Below, one piece after another: positions 7,958 to 15,715 of a DNA stretch of 64,000 nt; position 1 is the first letter of the stretch, and the number at the start of each line of letters is the position of its first letter. Below the pieces are notes generated by a model that saw only the letters and a program-made list of their open reading frames with translations, was not told the DNA's origin and ran no database searches. The translations under genes and the position numbers were made by a program. The stretch comes from an uncultured Caulobacterales bacterium (lineage in GTDB: Bacteria; Pseudomonadota; Alphaproteobacteria; Caulobacterales; Caulobacteraceae): positions 1 through 64,000 of the forward strand of contig CAIUMD010000055.1 of assembly GCA_903900155.1 (NCBI GenBank). The letters run 5' to 3'.

Positions 7958-9925
7958 GTGTTTCAGCGTTTTGCGGCGTTCGCCGCGGTTTCGGTCGTGG
8001 CCCTGTCTAGCGCCGCATGGGCCGACGAGAAGCCCGCCTACGGGCCGCCGGCCAAGTGGGTCCAGGTCGCCGAGATCCCCGCTCCGCCCGCCGACGCCCA
8101 GGCCCCCGCCGTCCAGGCCGTGCTGGACGACACCCAGGCCCTGCTCGGCAAGGACATGCTCACCCACTACAACCGCCGCATCGCGCGGGTGACCAAGCCC
8201 GAGGGCCTGGCGTCAGGCTCCCGCTCGATCACCTGGCAGCCCGAGCGCGACAAGATCACCCTGCACGGCCTGGCGATCATCCGCGACGGCCAGCGCATCG
8301 ACCTCTTGAAGAACGGCGAGGACGTGCTGGTCCTGCGCCGCGAGAAAGACCTCGAGCGCGCCGTACTGGACGGCCGCATGACGGCGACGATCCAGATTAA
8401 AGACCTGCGGGTCGGCGACATGGTCGACTGGTCCTACAGCGTCGAGCGCCACGACCCGATCCTGGGGCCGCGCCTCAGCGACTTCGAACGCATGGGCTGG
8501 GCCGGCGTGGTCGGTCGCCATCGCATCCGCATGTTGTGGCCCGACGGCGTGCCGCTGACCTGGAAGGCCACGGCCGGTTTTCCGGACCCGAAGATCGGCA
8601 AGGCCGACGGGCTGAACCAACTGCTGGTCGACCAGACGGGCGCCATAGCGCCCAAGCCGCCGGCCGGCGCGCCGCTGCGTTTCCAGCGCGTGGGCGAGAT
8701 CCAGGCGACCACCTATCGCGGTTGGGCCGACGTGGTCGCGCCGATGGCGCCGCTTTATGCCGAGGCGGTGACCCTGAAGCCGGACTCGCCGATCAAGGCC
8801 GAGATCGCCGCCATCGCCGCCGCCAGTCCCGACCCGAAGGTCCGCGCCTTCAAGGCCCTGCAGTTGGTCGAGGACAAGACCCGCTACCTGCTGTTGGCCA
8901 TGGGCGACGGCGGCTACAAGCCCGCCAGCGCCGACGAGACCTGGGCCCGGCGCTTTGGCGACTGCAAGGGCAAGACGGCCTTGTTGCTGGCCATCCTGAA
9001 GGGCCTGAACATCCAGGCCGAGCCCGTCGTGGTCTACGCCAGCCCAGCCGCCGACGGCCTGGACCAGCGCGTGCCCTCGGCCAGCCAGTTCAACCACGTG
9101 CTGGTCCGCGCCTTCATCGACGACAAGCCCTACTGGCTGGACGGCGCCCGCACCGGCGACCGGGGCGGCCTCAGCAGCCTGTCGGCGCCGCCGTTCCTGT
9201 GGGGTCTGCCGATCAAGGCTTCGGGCGCGATGCTGGAGCCGATCGTGCAGCAGGCGCCCAGCCGTCCCGACCTGGACGCGACCATGCGCCTGGACGCCTC
9301 GGCGGGCCTGGACAAGCCGGCCAAGTCCGTCGTGACCATGGTCATGCGCGGCGACATGGCCCGACAGATGGCGCGGGTGATCGAGAGCGCGCCGCGCGCC
9401 GACATCGAGCGCAGCTTCCGCCAGAGCTTCTCGTCCTCCAACAGCTGGCTGAAGATCGAGACCCTGGACTGGGCGGTCGCCGACGACGGCGCGGTCACCC
9501 TGACCCTTGGCGGCAATGCCGAGATGGACTGGCGGCTGAACGATGATGTCGGCCTGATGGAATGGCGACTGCCGATGTCGAGCTCGGGCAAGGTCGCCCA
9601 GTTCCCGCGCCGCGAGTCCGGTCCCAATGCCGACGCGCCGTTCGTCACGCCCTTCCCCAGCTTCAAGAGGGCCACGGTCGAGGTGACCCTGCCGAACGGT
9701 GGGGCGGGCTTCACGGTCAAGGGGCCGGTCTATAGCGGCCGGGTCGCCAATATCGACACCACCCGGGTCGCGCAGATCGAGGGGGGCAAGGCGGTCTTCG
9801 TCGAGGCCGACCAGAGCGCCGGCCGCGAACTGCCGTTCGACCAGGCCGAAGAGGCCAACAAGGTGCGCCGCCGGCTGGCCGACCAGCCCCTGATCATCCG
9901 CGCGCCGAAGGCTTCCGTGGGGTGA
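7958..9925 (+). CDS. exported DUF3857/transglutaminase-like protein
   Basis: A 655-residue protein with a signal peptide (FQRFAAFAAVSVVALSSAAW, cleavage expected after AWA). A DUF3857 domain covers roughly residues 40-220, and a transglutaminase-like core lies around 280-400. The catalytic triad appears intact: Cys336 in RFGDCKGK, His380 in FNHVLV and Asp395 in WLDGAR. Such proteins are thought to act in the envelope, as cysteine proteases or amide-bond enzymes, but substrates are unknown. The GTG at 7958 is chosen because GGGAGG lies 6 bases upstream and it gives a clean signal peptide; a TTG at 7937 is the alternative. It stands alone between rpsA and ihfB. Confidence 0.82.
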   Translation: MFQRFAAFAAVSVVALSSAAWADEKPAYGPPAKWVQVAEIPAPPADAQAPAVQAVLDDTQALLGKDMLTHYNRRIARVTKPEGLASGSRSITWQPERDKITLHGLAIIRDGQRIDLLKNGEDVLVLRREKDLERAVLDGRMTATIQIKDLRVGDMVDWSYSVERHDPILGPRLSDFERMGWAGVVGRHRIRMLWPDGVPLTWKATAGFPDPKIGKADGLNQLLVDQTGAIAPKPPAGAPLRFQRVGEIQATTYRGWADVVAPMAPLYAEAVTLKPDSPIKAEIAAIAAASPDPKVRAFKALQLVEDKTRYLLLAMGDGGYKPASADETWARRFGDCKGKTALLLAILKGLNIQAEPVVVYASPAADGLDQRVPSASQFNHVLVRAFIDDKPYWLDGARTGDRGGLSSLSAPPFLWGLPIKASGAMLEPIVQQAPSRPDLDATMRLDASAGLDKPAKSVVTMVMRGDMARQMARVIESAPRADIERSFRQSFSSSNSWLKIETLDWAVADDGAVTLTLGGNAEMDWRLNDDVGLMEWRLPMSSSGKVAQFPRRESGPNADAPFVTPFPSFKRATVEVTLPNGGAGFTVKGPVYSGRVANIDTTRVAQIEGGKAVFVEADQSAGRELPFDQAEEANKVRRRLADQPLIIRAPKASVG

Positions 9926-10036
9926 CGATTAACCGAACCCCGTTCGAGAATCACACGCAACCCCTTGAAGACTCAGCCGTCGTTGGGCAAAGGTCCGCTC
10001 GCGCCTTTCTCCTCCAGAGGCGTTCCGGGGATATCG

Positions 10037-10327
10037 ATGATCAAGTCTGAACTCATCGCCAGGCTCGCGAATGAAAATCCGCACCTGACGCAGAAGGACG
10101 TCGAACGCGTAGTCGGCGTCATCCTGGAGCGTATGATCGGCGCGCTGGAGGACGGCGGCCGTGTGGAGTTGCGGGGTTTCGGGGCCCTGTCGGTCCGCTC
10201 GCGTCCCGCCCGCACCGGCCGCAACCCGCGCACTGGCGAGGCCGTCGAGGTCCGCGCCAAGCACGTGCCGTTCTTCAAGAGCGGCAAGGAGCTGCGCGCC
10301 CGCCTGAACGCCGACGGCGACGAATGA
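10037..10327 (+). CDS. ihfB: integration host factor subunit beta
   Basis: A 96-residue DNA-bending protein of the HU/IHF family that works as a heterodimer with IhfA. The start [20 protein letters not shown] is the IHF-beta pattern. [20 protein letters not shown] and the DNA-inserting loop [10 protein letters not shown] (Pro at the arm tip) follow, then the C-terminal [13 protein letters not shown]. The ATG at 10037 is chosen over an upstream extension to 9965 that shows no homology. It is preceded by about 110 bases without a gene. Confidence 0.95.
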   Translation: MIKSELIARLANENPHLTQKDVERVVGVILERMIGALEDGGRVELRGFGALSVRSRPARTGRNPRTGEAVEVRAKHVPFFKSGKELRARLNADGDE

Positions 10328-10409
10328 CAACAATCGTGACCCGGGGTTGACCCTGGGAGCCGAACGCCCTCAGCTTTCGCGCCTGGTCTAGGGCAGCGAG
10401 GGTTTTGCC

Positions 10410-10826
10410 ATGAGCATGGTCAAGGAATTCCGCGAGTTCATCTCGCGCGGCAACGTCATCGACCTGGCCGTTGGCGTGATCATCGGCGCGGCCTTCAACG
10501 GCATCGTCAAAAGCCTGGTCGACCAGGTGATCATGCCGCCGATCGGCCTGCTGACCGGCGGCCTCGACTTCTCCAAGCTGGAATGGGTGCTCAAGCCCGA
10601 GGATCCGGCGACCGAAGCGGTCGAGAAGGTGTCGATCCAGTACGGCGCCTTCATCAACACGCTGATCCAGTTCTTCATCGTCGCGGCGGTCGTGTTCCTG
10701 CTGGTCAAGGCGGTCAACAGCATCCGTCGCCAGGACGCTGCCGACCCCGCGCCGGCCGAACCGCCGGCCCCGACCCCGCAGGAACTGCTGCTGACCGAGA
10801 TTCGCGACCTGCTGGCTAAGAAGTAA
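10410..10826 (+). CDS. mscL: large-conductance mechanosensitive channel
   Basis: A 138-residue inner-membrane channel opened by membrane tension, releasing solutes during hypo-osmotic shock. The N-terminal FREFISRGNVIDLAVGVIIG includes the conserved amphipathic helix and the first membrane helix (about 16-45). The second membrane helix is at about 79-100 (FINTLIQFFIVAAVVFLLVK). A proline-rich linker leads to the cytoplasmic bundle TPQELLLTEIRDLLAKK. It converges on the downstream minus-strand gene with only a 6-base gap and no clear terminator. Confidence 0.96.
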   Translation: MSMVKEFREFISRGNVIDLAVGVIIGAAFNGIVKSLVDQVIMPPIGLLTGGLDFSKLEWVLKPEDPATEAVEKVSIQYGAFINTLIQFFIVAAVVFLLVKAVNSIRRQDAADPAPAEPPAPTPQELLLTEIRDLLAKK

Positions 10827-10832
10827 GGCCCC

Positions 10833-12062
10833 TCAAGTCAGGGAAGCGATCGCTTCCCGCGCCGCCGCCTGGCCCGTCAGCCAGGCGCCGTGGGCGGTGG
10901 AGAAGAAGTTGGGGCTGCAAGCCTCGCCGGCGAAGAACAGGCGCTGCTCCACCGGCGCGGCCAGCACCGCCCGCGCCCCGGCATGGCCGGGCAGGGCGTG
11001 CGAATAGGAGCCGCCGGCGAACGGGTCGGCGGCCCAGTGGGTCTCGGCCATGACGTGGACCTTCGAGCGGATGTCGGATCCGTAGATCTTGGCCAGGCCG
11101 TCGACGGCGAAAGCCGCCGCCGCGCCGTCGCCCTGGCCCTCCAGCGACCGGGCGTGGGCGCCGCCCAAGAACACCTCGATCATCGGCTTGTGCAGCGGCC
11201 TCAGGTGATAGGCCCCGGTCGCGGTGGTGTGCGGGTCGCTGTAGAGCTGGGTCTCGGGCGAGAACATCTCCGGCTCGTCCAGCCGCAGGAACACCTTGTC
11301 GGCCAGGCCCAGCGGCAGGCCGGCGGCGGCGTCAAGCTTGTCGGGCAAAGCGGGCATGAAGCGCAGGGCGCCTTGGGCCAGGATCGTGGTCGGCACGCAG
11401 ATGATCACCGCCCTGGCAGAGACGCTGCCCAGGGCCGTCTCCAGTTCCACGCGCAGACCATCGTGTCGGATCATCGAGACCGGGCAGGACAGGCGCGTCG
11501 TCAGCTTGCCGCCCAGGCCGGCGATGGCCGCGCCATAGCCCTCGGCGACCCGCCAGTTGACCTCGGTGTCCTCGTAGGCGGCGTAGTCGTGCAGCGAGAC
11601 CTGGTCGAACTCGGCCCCGTTGTAGAAGGCGCTGAAGGCGTTCAGCAGCGGGTTCCAGGGACTGCCGGGATCCAGGAGGTCGGAGGCCGGACGATCGGGG
11701 CCGCCGTCGCGGGCCGCCGCCTCGATGCGGGCGTCCACGGCCTGGAAGGCCTCGCCGAACGCGGCGCGCTCCTCGCGGCTGAAGACCGGATTGTCGGCGA
11801 TGTTGGCCCAGGGCGGCGGGGTCTTGTCGACGGTCAGGCCCAGGGCCTCGACGCGTTCCACCAGCGGGTTCACATCCGCTGAGTGCAGCCATTCGCAGCC
11901 CAGGTCGATGGGGCCCAGCGAGGTGTCGATCGTAAGGGCCCGGCCGCCCGGGCGATCGCGGGCCTCGAGCAGGATGCCGGAAAGGCCGCTGGCGGCCACG
12001 GCCTCGGCGGCGGCCAGCCCGGCGGCGCCGGCGCCCACGATCGCGATGTCGACCTCGTCCAT
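10833..12062 (-). CDS. flavin monoamine oxidase family protein
   Basis: A 409-residue FAD-dependent oxidase. The N-terminal dinucleotide motif DIAIVGAGAAGLAAAEAVAA (about residues 5-24) is followed by LLEARDRPGGRA, the flavin-binding pattern of the amine oxidase family. The C-terminus carries LFFAGEACSPNFFSTAHGAW, the second FAD contact. The substrate (polyamine, amino acid or other amine) cannot be told from sequence. There is no signal peptide. It lies downstream of the M16 protease gene on the same strand, 36 bases apart, so they may share a transcript. Confidence 0.85.
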   Translation of the reverse strand: MDEVDIAIVGAGAAGLAAAEAVAASGLSGILLEARDRPGGRALTIDTSLGPIDLGCEWLHSADVNPLVERVEALGLTVDKTPPPWANIADNPVFSREERAAFGEAFQAVDARIEAAARDGGPDRPASDLLDPGSPWNPLLNAFSAFYNGAEFDQVSLHDYAAYEDTEVNWRVAEGYGAAIAGLGGKLTTRLSCPVSMIRHDGLRVELETALGSVSARAVIICVPTTILAQGALRFMPALPDKLDAAAGLPLGLADKVFLRLDEPEMFSPETQLYSDPHTTATGAYHLRPLHKPMIEVFLGGAHARSLEGQGDGAAAAFAVDGLAKIYGSDIRSKVHVMAETHWAADPFAGGSYSHALPGHAGARAVLAAPVEQRLFFAGEACSPNFFSTAHGAWLTGQAAAREAIASLT

Positions 12063-12097
12063 GAAGCCTCATCGGATCGTGGGAGCTTGGGTTGCCC

Positions 12098-14959
12098 CTA
12101 CTTCTGCAGGCTGGCCGCGTCGAGGTCCAGCTTATCGGCGGCGATCACCGTGGCGTTCGGCGCGACCCTGGCCAGGTCCTCGCCCATGGCCTTGGCGTCG
12201 CCGGCCACGATGACGCTCATCTGGGCCGGGTCGAGATGGGTCTTGGCGAAGGCCTGGACCTCGGCGGGCGACACGGCCTCGACCTTGGCGGCGTAGCTCT
12301 GGATCTCGGTCAGCGGCACGCCGTAGACCGCCAGGTTGCCCAGGATGTTGGCCAGGCCCTCGGAGGTGCCCAGGTCACGGCCGAAGCCCCCGACCAGCAC
12401 CGACTTGCGCGCGGCCAGCTCGCCGGCCGGGGCCGGCTCGGCGGCCAGGCGGGTCAGCTCTGCGCGGGTCAGGGTGACGACCTCGCCGGCCGACGGGTTC
12501 TTGGTCTGCACCCGGGCCGAGAAGCCGCCGAAGCGCCCCTGCGGCGTCAGGCTGGAGCCGGCGCCGTAGGACAGGCCGCGCTTGATGCGGATCTCCTGGT
12601 TCAGGCGCGAGGAATAGCCGACGCCCAGCACCGTGTTGGCGACGATGCCCTGGTAGTAGCCGGGATCGGCGCGGGTGATGGCCGGCTTGGCCAGGGTCAC
12701 GGCCGCCTGGCCGGCGCCGGGCAGGTCGATGACCAGGTTGCGCGGCTTGTAGCCCGTCGGCGCGGCCGGCGCGGCGGGCGGCGGGGTCGTGGGCTTCTTC
12801 CAGCCGCCGAACGCCTTCTCGGCCAAGGCAAAACCGGCTTGGGGCGTCAGGTTGCCGGTCAGCACCAGCACCGCATTGTCCGGACGCCAGTAGGCGGCGT
12901 GGGTCTTGGCCAGGTCCGTGCGCTTGACCTTGGGCAGCGAGCCGGGCGTGCCGCCGGCCACGTGGCCGTAGGCGCTGCCGGCGTACAGCACCGGGCCGGT
13001 GGCGTAGCTGGTCAGGCTGCCGGGGCGCTGGTAGGCGACCGACAGGCTGTCGAGGGTCTCGGTGCGGACGCGGTCCAGCTCCTCGGCCGAGAAGGTCGGG
13101 TGCTGGGCGACGTCGGCCATGATCGCCATGGCCGGGGCGGCGTTGTCGGCCATGACGCTGAGGGTCAGCGAGGCGGCTTCCCAGCCCGAGCCGGCTTCCA
13201 GATTGGCGCCCAGGGCCTCGGTCTCGCGGGCGATCTGGGTGGCCGAGCGGCTGGTGGTCCCTTCCGTCAGCAGTTCCGAGGTCAGGCTGGACGCGCCCGC
13301 CAGGCCAGGAGCATCGCTGCTGGCCCCGCCCTTGACCGTCAGGTCGGCGGTGATCAGCGGCAGGTCGCTGGACTTGGCGACGATGACCCGCAGGCCGTTG
13401 GCCAGGGTCTTTTCGGCCGGGGTCGGCAGCACCGCGGCGATCGGGGCGGCGACGGCCGGGATCTTCTCGCGCTGGCCTTCCGGCGCCAGGGTGGTGACCG
13501 GGCCGTCGTACTTGACCGAGGCGACCTTGGGGACCGGCGGCGTGGCGTCCTTCTCGCCGGCCGGCCTGTCCTTCTCGGCCAGGTAGCGGATCACGGTGCG
13601 GCGGTCGTCGGCCAGGTACTTTTTCGCGACGCGCTGGAGGTCGGCGGCGGTGACGGCCTGCAGCTTGGCCAGGTTGGTGTTGGCGCTGGCGGGATCGCCC
13701 TCGGTCTCCAGGGCATAGCCGATGGCGAAGGCGCGGCCGTCGATCTCCTCGCGGCGGCGCACGGCGTCAGCCAGCAGGCCGGCCTTGGCTTCAGCCAGTT
13801 CGGCGGGCGCAACCAGGCCGTCGCGCAGGCGCGCGACCTGGGCGCGGAGGGCCGCTTCGCCCTGGGCCACGGTCTTGCCGCCGGCCATGACCGCGCCGAC
13901 GTAGAACAGCCCGGGCTGGGCGTTGTTCGGGGCGCTGGAGAACACCGACTGGGCGATCTTCTGGTCGTAGACCAGACTGTCGTACAGGCGCGAGGACTTG
14001 CCGGCCGACAGCACCGCGTCCAGCACGGTCAGGGCCGGCGCGTCCTTGTCGGCGGCGGCCGGGGCCAGCCAGGTGATGGCCAGGGCCGGCAGCGGCACGT
14101 TGGGGCCGTAGGTGTTGACGCTCTTGGGGCCGGTGCGAGCCGGCTCGACCGCCGTGACCTTGGGGATGTCGCCCGCCGGCTTGGCGATCGGCGCGAAATA
14201 CTGGTCGATCAGGGCGTCCAGCTTGGCCTGGTCGAAATTGCCGACGATGATCAGCGCCGCATTGTCGGGGCGGTAGTAGGCGCGGTGGAAGGCCCGCACG
14301 TCGTCCACGGTCGCCGCGTCCAGCTCCTCGATCGAGCCGATGCCCGGGCGCTGGTAGGGGTGGGTGGCGTACGACTGCTGCGGGATCGAGAGGGCGAAGA
14401 AGCGGCCATAAGGATCGGCCAGAACGCGCTGGCGCAGCTCTTCCTTCACGACGTCACGCTCTGAGGCGAACACGCTCTCGTCGATGACCAGGGACTTGAG
14501 GCGGTCGGCCTCGGCCCAAAGCAGGCGCTCCAGGTGGTTGGCCGGCGCGACCTCGTAATAGTTGGTGAAGTCGTCCCAGGTGGAGGCGTTGTTGAAGCCG
14601 CCCACGTCCTCGGTCAGGCGGTCCAGAGTCTCGTTGGGCATGTTGCGCGTGGCCTTGAACATCAGATGTTCGAAGAGATGCGCGAAGCCCGAGCGACCTT
14701 GCGGATCGTCCTTGGAGCCGACGCCGTACCAGACCTGCACCGAGACGTTCGGGGTGGTCGCATCGCGCGAGGTCAGGACCTTCATGCCGTTGGGCAGCAC
14801 GCGCTGCTGGTAGACGATCGGCGGGACCACGATGGCCGAGACGGTCGGCGCGGCGGCGGGGGCCGGCGTCTTGGCCTGGACAGCCGCCATGGCCAGAGGC
14901 GACAGCGCCGTGGTGGAAAGAGCCGCGGCCACGAGGGCCAGCTTGGCGGTGCGGATCAT
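12098..14959 (-). CDS. exported M16 family metallopeptidase, two-domain
   Basis: A 953-residue insulinase-type protease. It starts with a signal peptide (MIRTAKLALVAAALSTTALS). The first M16 domain has the inverted zinc motif HLFEH at residues 94-98, with the third ligand expected among the glutamates of VVKEE near 173-174. The second M16 half (from about 500) lacks HxxEH (AGASSLTSELL is in its place), the usual arrangement of one active and one inactive half. The ATG at 14959 gives a proper signal peptide; an upstream TTG would add six residues. Likely a periplasmic peptidase; substrate unknown. Confidence 0.9.
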   Translation of the reverse strand: MIRTAKLALVAAALSTTALSPLAMAAVQAKTPAPAAAPTVSAIVVPPIVYQQRVLPNGMKVLTSRDATTPNVSVQVWYGVGSKDDPQGRSGFAHLFEHLMFKATRNMPNETLDRLTEDVGGFNNASTWDDFTNYYEVAPANHLERLLWAEADRLKSLVIDESVFASERDVVKEELRQRVLADPYGRFFALSIPQQSYATHPYQRPGIGSIEELDAATVDDVRAFHRAYYRPDNAALIIVGNFDQAKLDALIDQYFAPIAKPAGDIPKVTAVEPARTGPKSVNTYGPNVPLPALAITWLAPAAADKDAPALTVLDAVLSAGKSSRLYDSLVYDQKIAQSVFSSAPNNAQPGLFYVGAVMAGGKTVAQGEAALRAQVARLRDGLVAPAELAEAKAGLLADAVRRREEIDGRAFAIGYALETEGDPASANTNLAKLQAVTAADLQRVAKKYLADDRRTVIRYLAEKDRPAGEKDATPPVPKVASVKYDGPVTTLAPEGQREKIPAVAAPIAAVLPTPAEKTLANGLRVIVAKSSDLPLITADLTVKGGASSDAPGLAGASSLTSELLTEGTTSRSATQIARETEALGANLEAGSGWEAASLTLSVMADNAAPAMAIMADVAQHPTFSAEELDRVRTETLDSLSVAYQRPGSLTSYATGPVLYAGSAYGHVAGGTPGSLPKVKRTDLAKTHAAYWRPDNAVLVLTGNLTPQAGFALAEKAFGGWKKPTTPPPAAPAAPTGYKPRNLVIDLPGAGQAAVTLAKPAITRADPGYYQGIVANTVLGVGYSSRLNQEIRIKRGLSYGAGSSLTPQGRFGGFSARVQTKNPSAGEVVTLTRAELTRLAAEPAPAGELAARKSVLVGGFGRDLGTSEGLANILGNLAVYGVPLTEIQSYAAKVEAVSPAEVQAFAKTHLDPAQMSVIVAGDAKAMGEDLARVAPNATVIAADKLDLDAASLQK

Positions 14960-15040
14960 TGCGCGAAGGTCTCCCAAAGTCGTGGCCCGACCCTAGCACC
15001 GCCTGTCCGGCGGTAAACCTTACCGAGCTGTCATGTGGGC

Positions 15041-15065
15041 GGAACCGAACGGCGCCGTCTGTGTT
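15041..15065 (+). promoter_or_regulatory. near-match to an EcfG/SigT promoter upstream of bphO
   Basis: GGAAC at 15041-15045 is followed after 16 bases by TGTT at 15062-15065, one base off the CGTT consensus. It lies 57 bases before the heme oxygenase start. This is weaker than the exact matches between 48 and 57 kb and could be chance. Confidence 0.3.
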
Positions 15066-15121
15066 AGAATTGGTCGTCTCGCCCCCTCTGACCGTAGGGT
15101 CGACGCGTATGGGGGAAATGC

Positions 15122-15715
15122 TTGTCTGAGATCTCGCTCCGCGACCGCCTGCGGGCGGCCACTTCCGAAGATCACGCGGCGCTGGACGCCGTAGTGGCGG
15201 GCTGGCGCATCGAGACGCCCATCGGATACGGCGCCTTCCTCAGCGCCTCTTACGCCGCCCTTGCGCCTCTCGAATTGGCCTTGGAAGCCGCCGGCGTCGC
15301 CGAATGGCTGCCTGACTGGCCCCAGCGCGCGCGCCGTTCTGACCTGGCGACGGATCTGGCGGAGCTGGGCCTGGACCTCCCGTCGTTCGAACCGGCAGAG
15401 ATCCCGTCCCCCGAAGCCGCCGCCGGTCTGCTGTACGTTCTGGAAGGCTCGCGCCTGGGCGCCAGGTTCCTGGCCCGCCAGGTCCGCGCCGCCGGCGCCG
15501 GCCTGCCGCTGGCCTATCTGACGCACGGCGAGGGCCAGGATCTGTGGCGATCGTTCCTGGCGTGGCTCGACGCCATACCCAAAGTCGGGTTTCGGACAGA
15601 CGCCGCCGAGGCCGGCGCGCGATATGGCTTCCACTGTTTCTCGGAAGCGTTCGAGAGGCTCGCCCCTTCGTCTGGAAGCCTGAATGTCCGAGCTGGCGCC
15701 CATGTCCGGGTTTGA
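15122..15715 (+). CDS. bphO: biliverdin-producing heme oxygenase
   Basis: A 197-residue heme oxygenase-like protein that would open heme to biliverdin, the chromophore of the phytochrome encoded next. The proximal heme ligand is probably His18 in TSEDHAALDA. LLYVLEGSRLGARFLARQV (about 102-120) matches the helix lining the heme pocket. The start is a TTG preceded by GGGGGAAA; the nearby ATG codons run into a stop. Its 3' end overlaps the phytochrome gene by 32 bases, so the two are translationally linked. The identity is supported strongly by this pairing. Confidence 0.85.
   Translation: MSEISLRDRLRAATSEDHAALDAVVAGWRIETPIGYGAFLSASYAALAPLELALEAAGVAEWLPDWPQRARRSDLATDLAELGLDLPSFEPAEIPSPEAAAGLLYVLEGSRLGARFLARQVRAAGAGLPLAYLTHGEGQDLWRSFLAWLDAIPKVGFRTDAAEAGARYGFHCFSEAFERLAPSSGSLNVRAGAHVRV

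Noticed and set aside
12092-14464. A 790-codon plus-strand frame opposite the M16 protease
   Set aside because: Low-complexity Gly/Arg/Gln shadow; the minus strand encodes a complete M16 protease with signal peptide and HxxEH.
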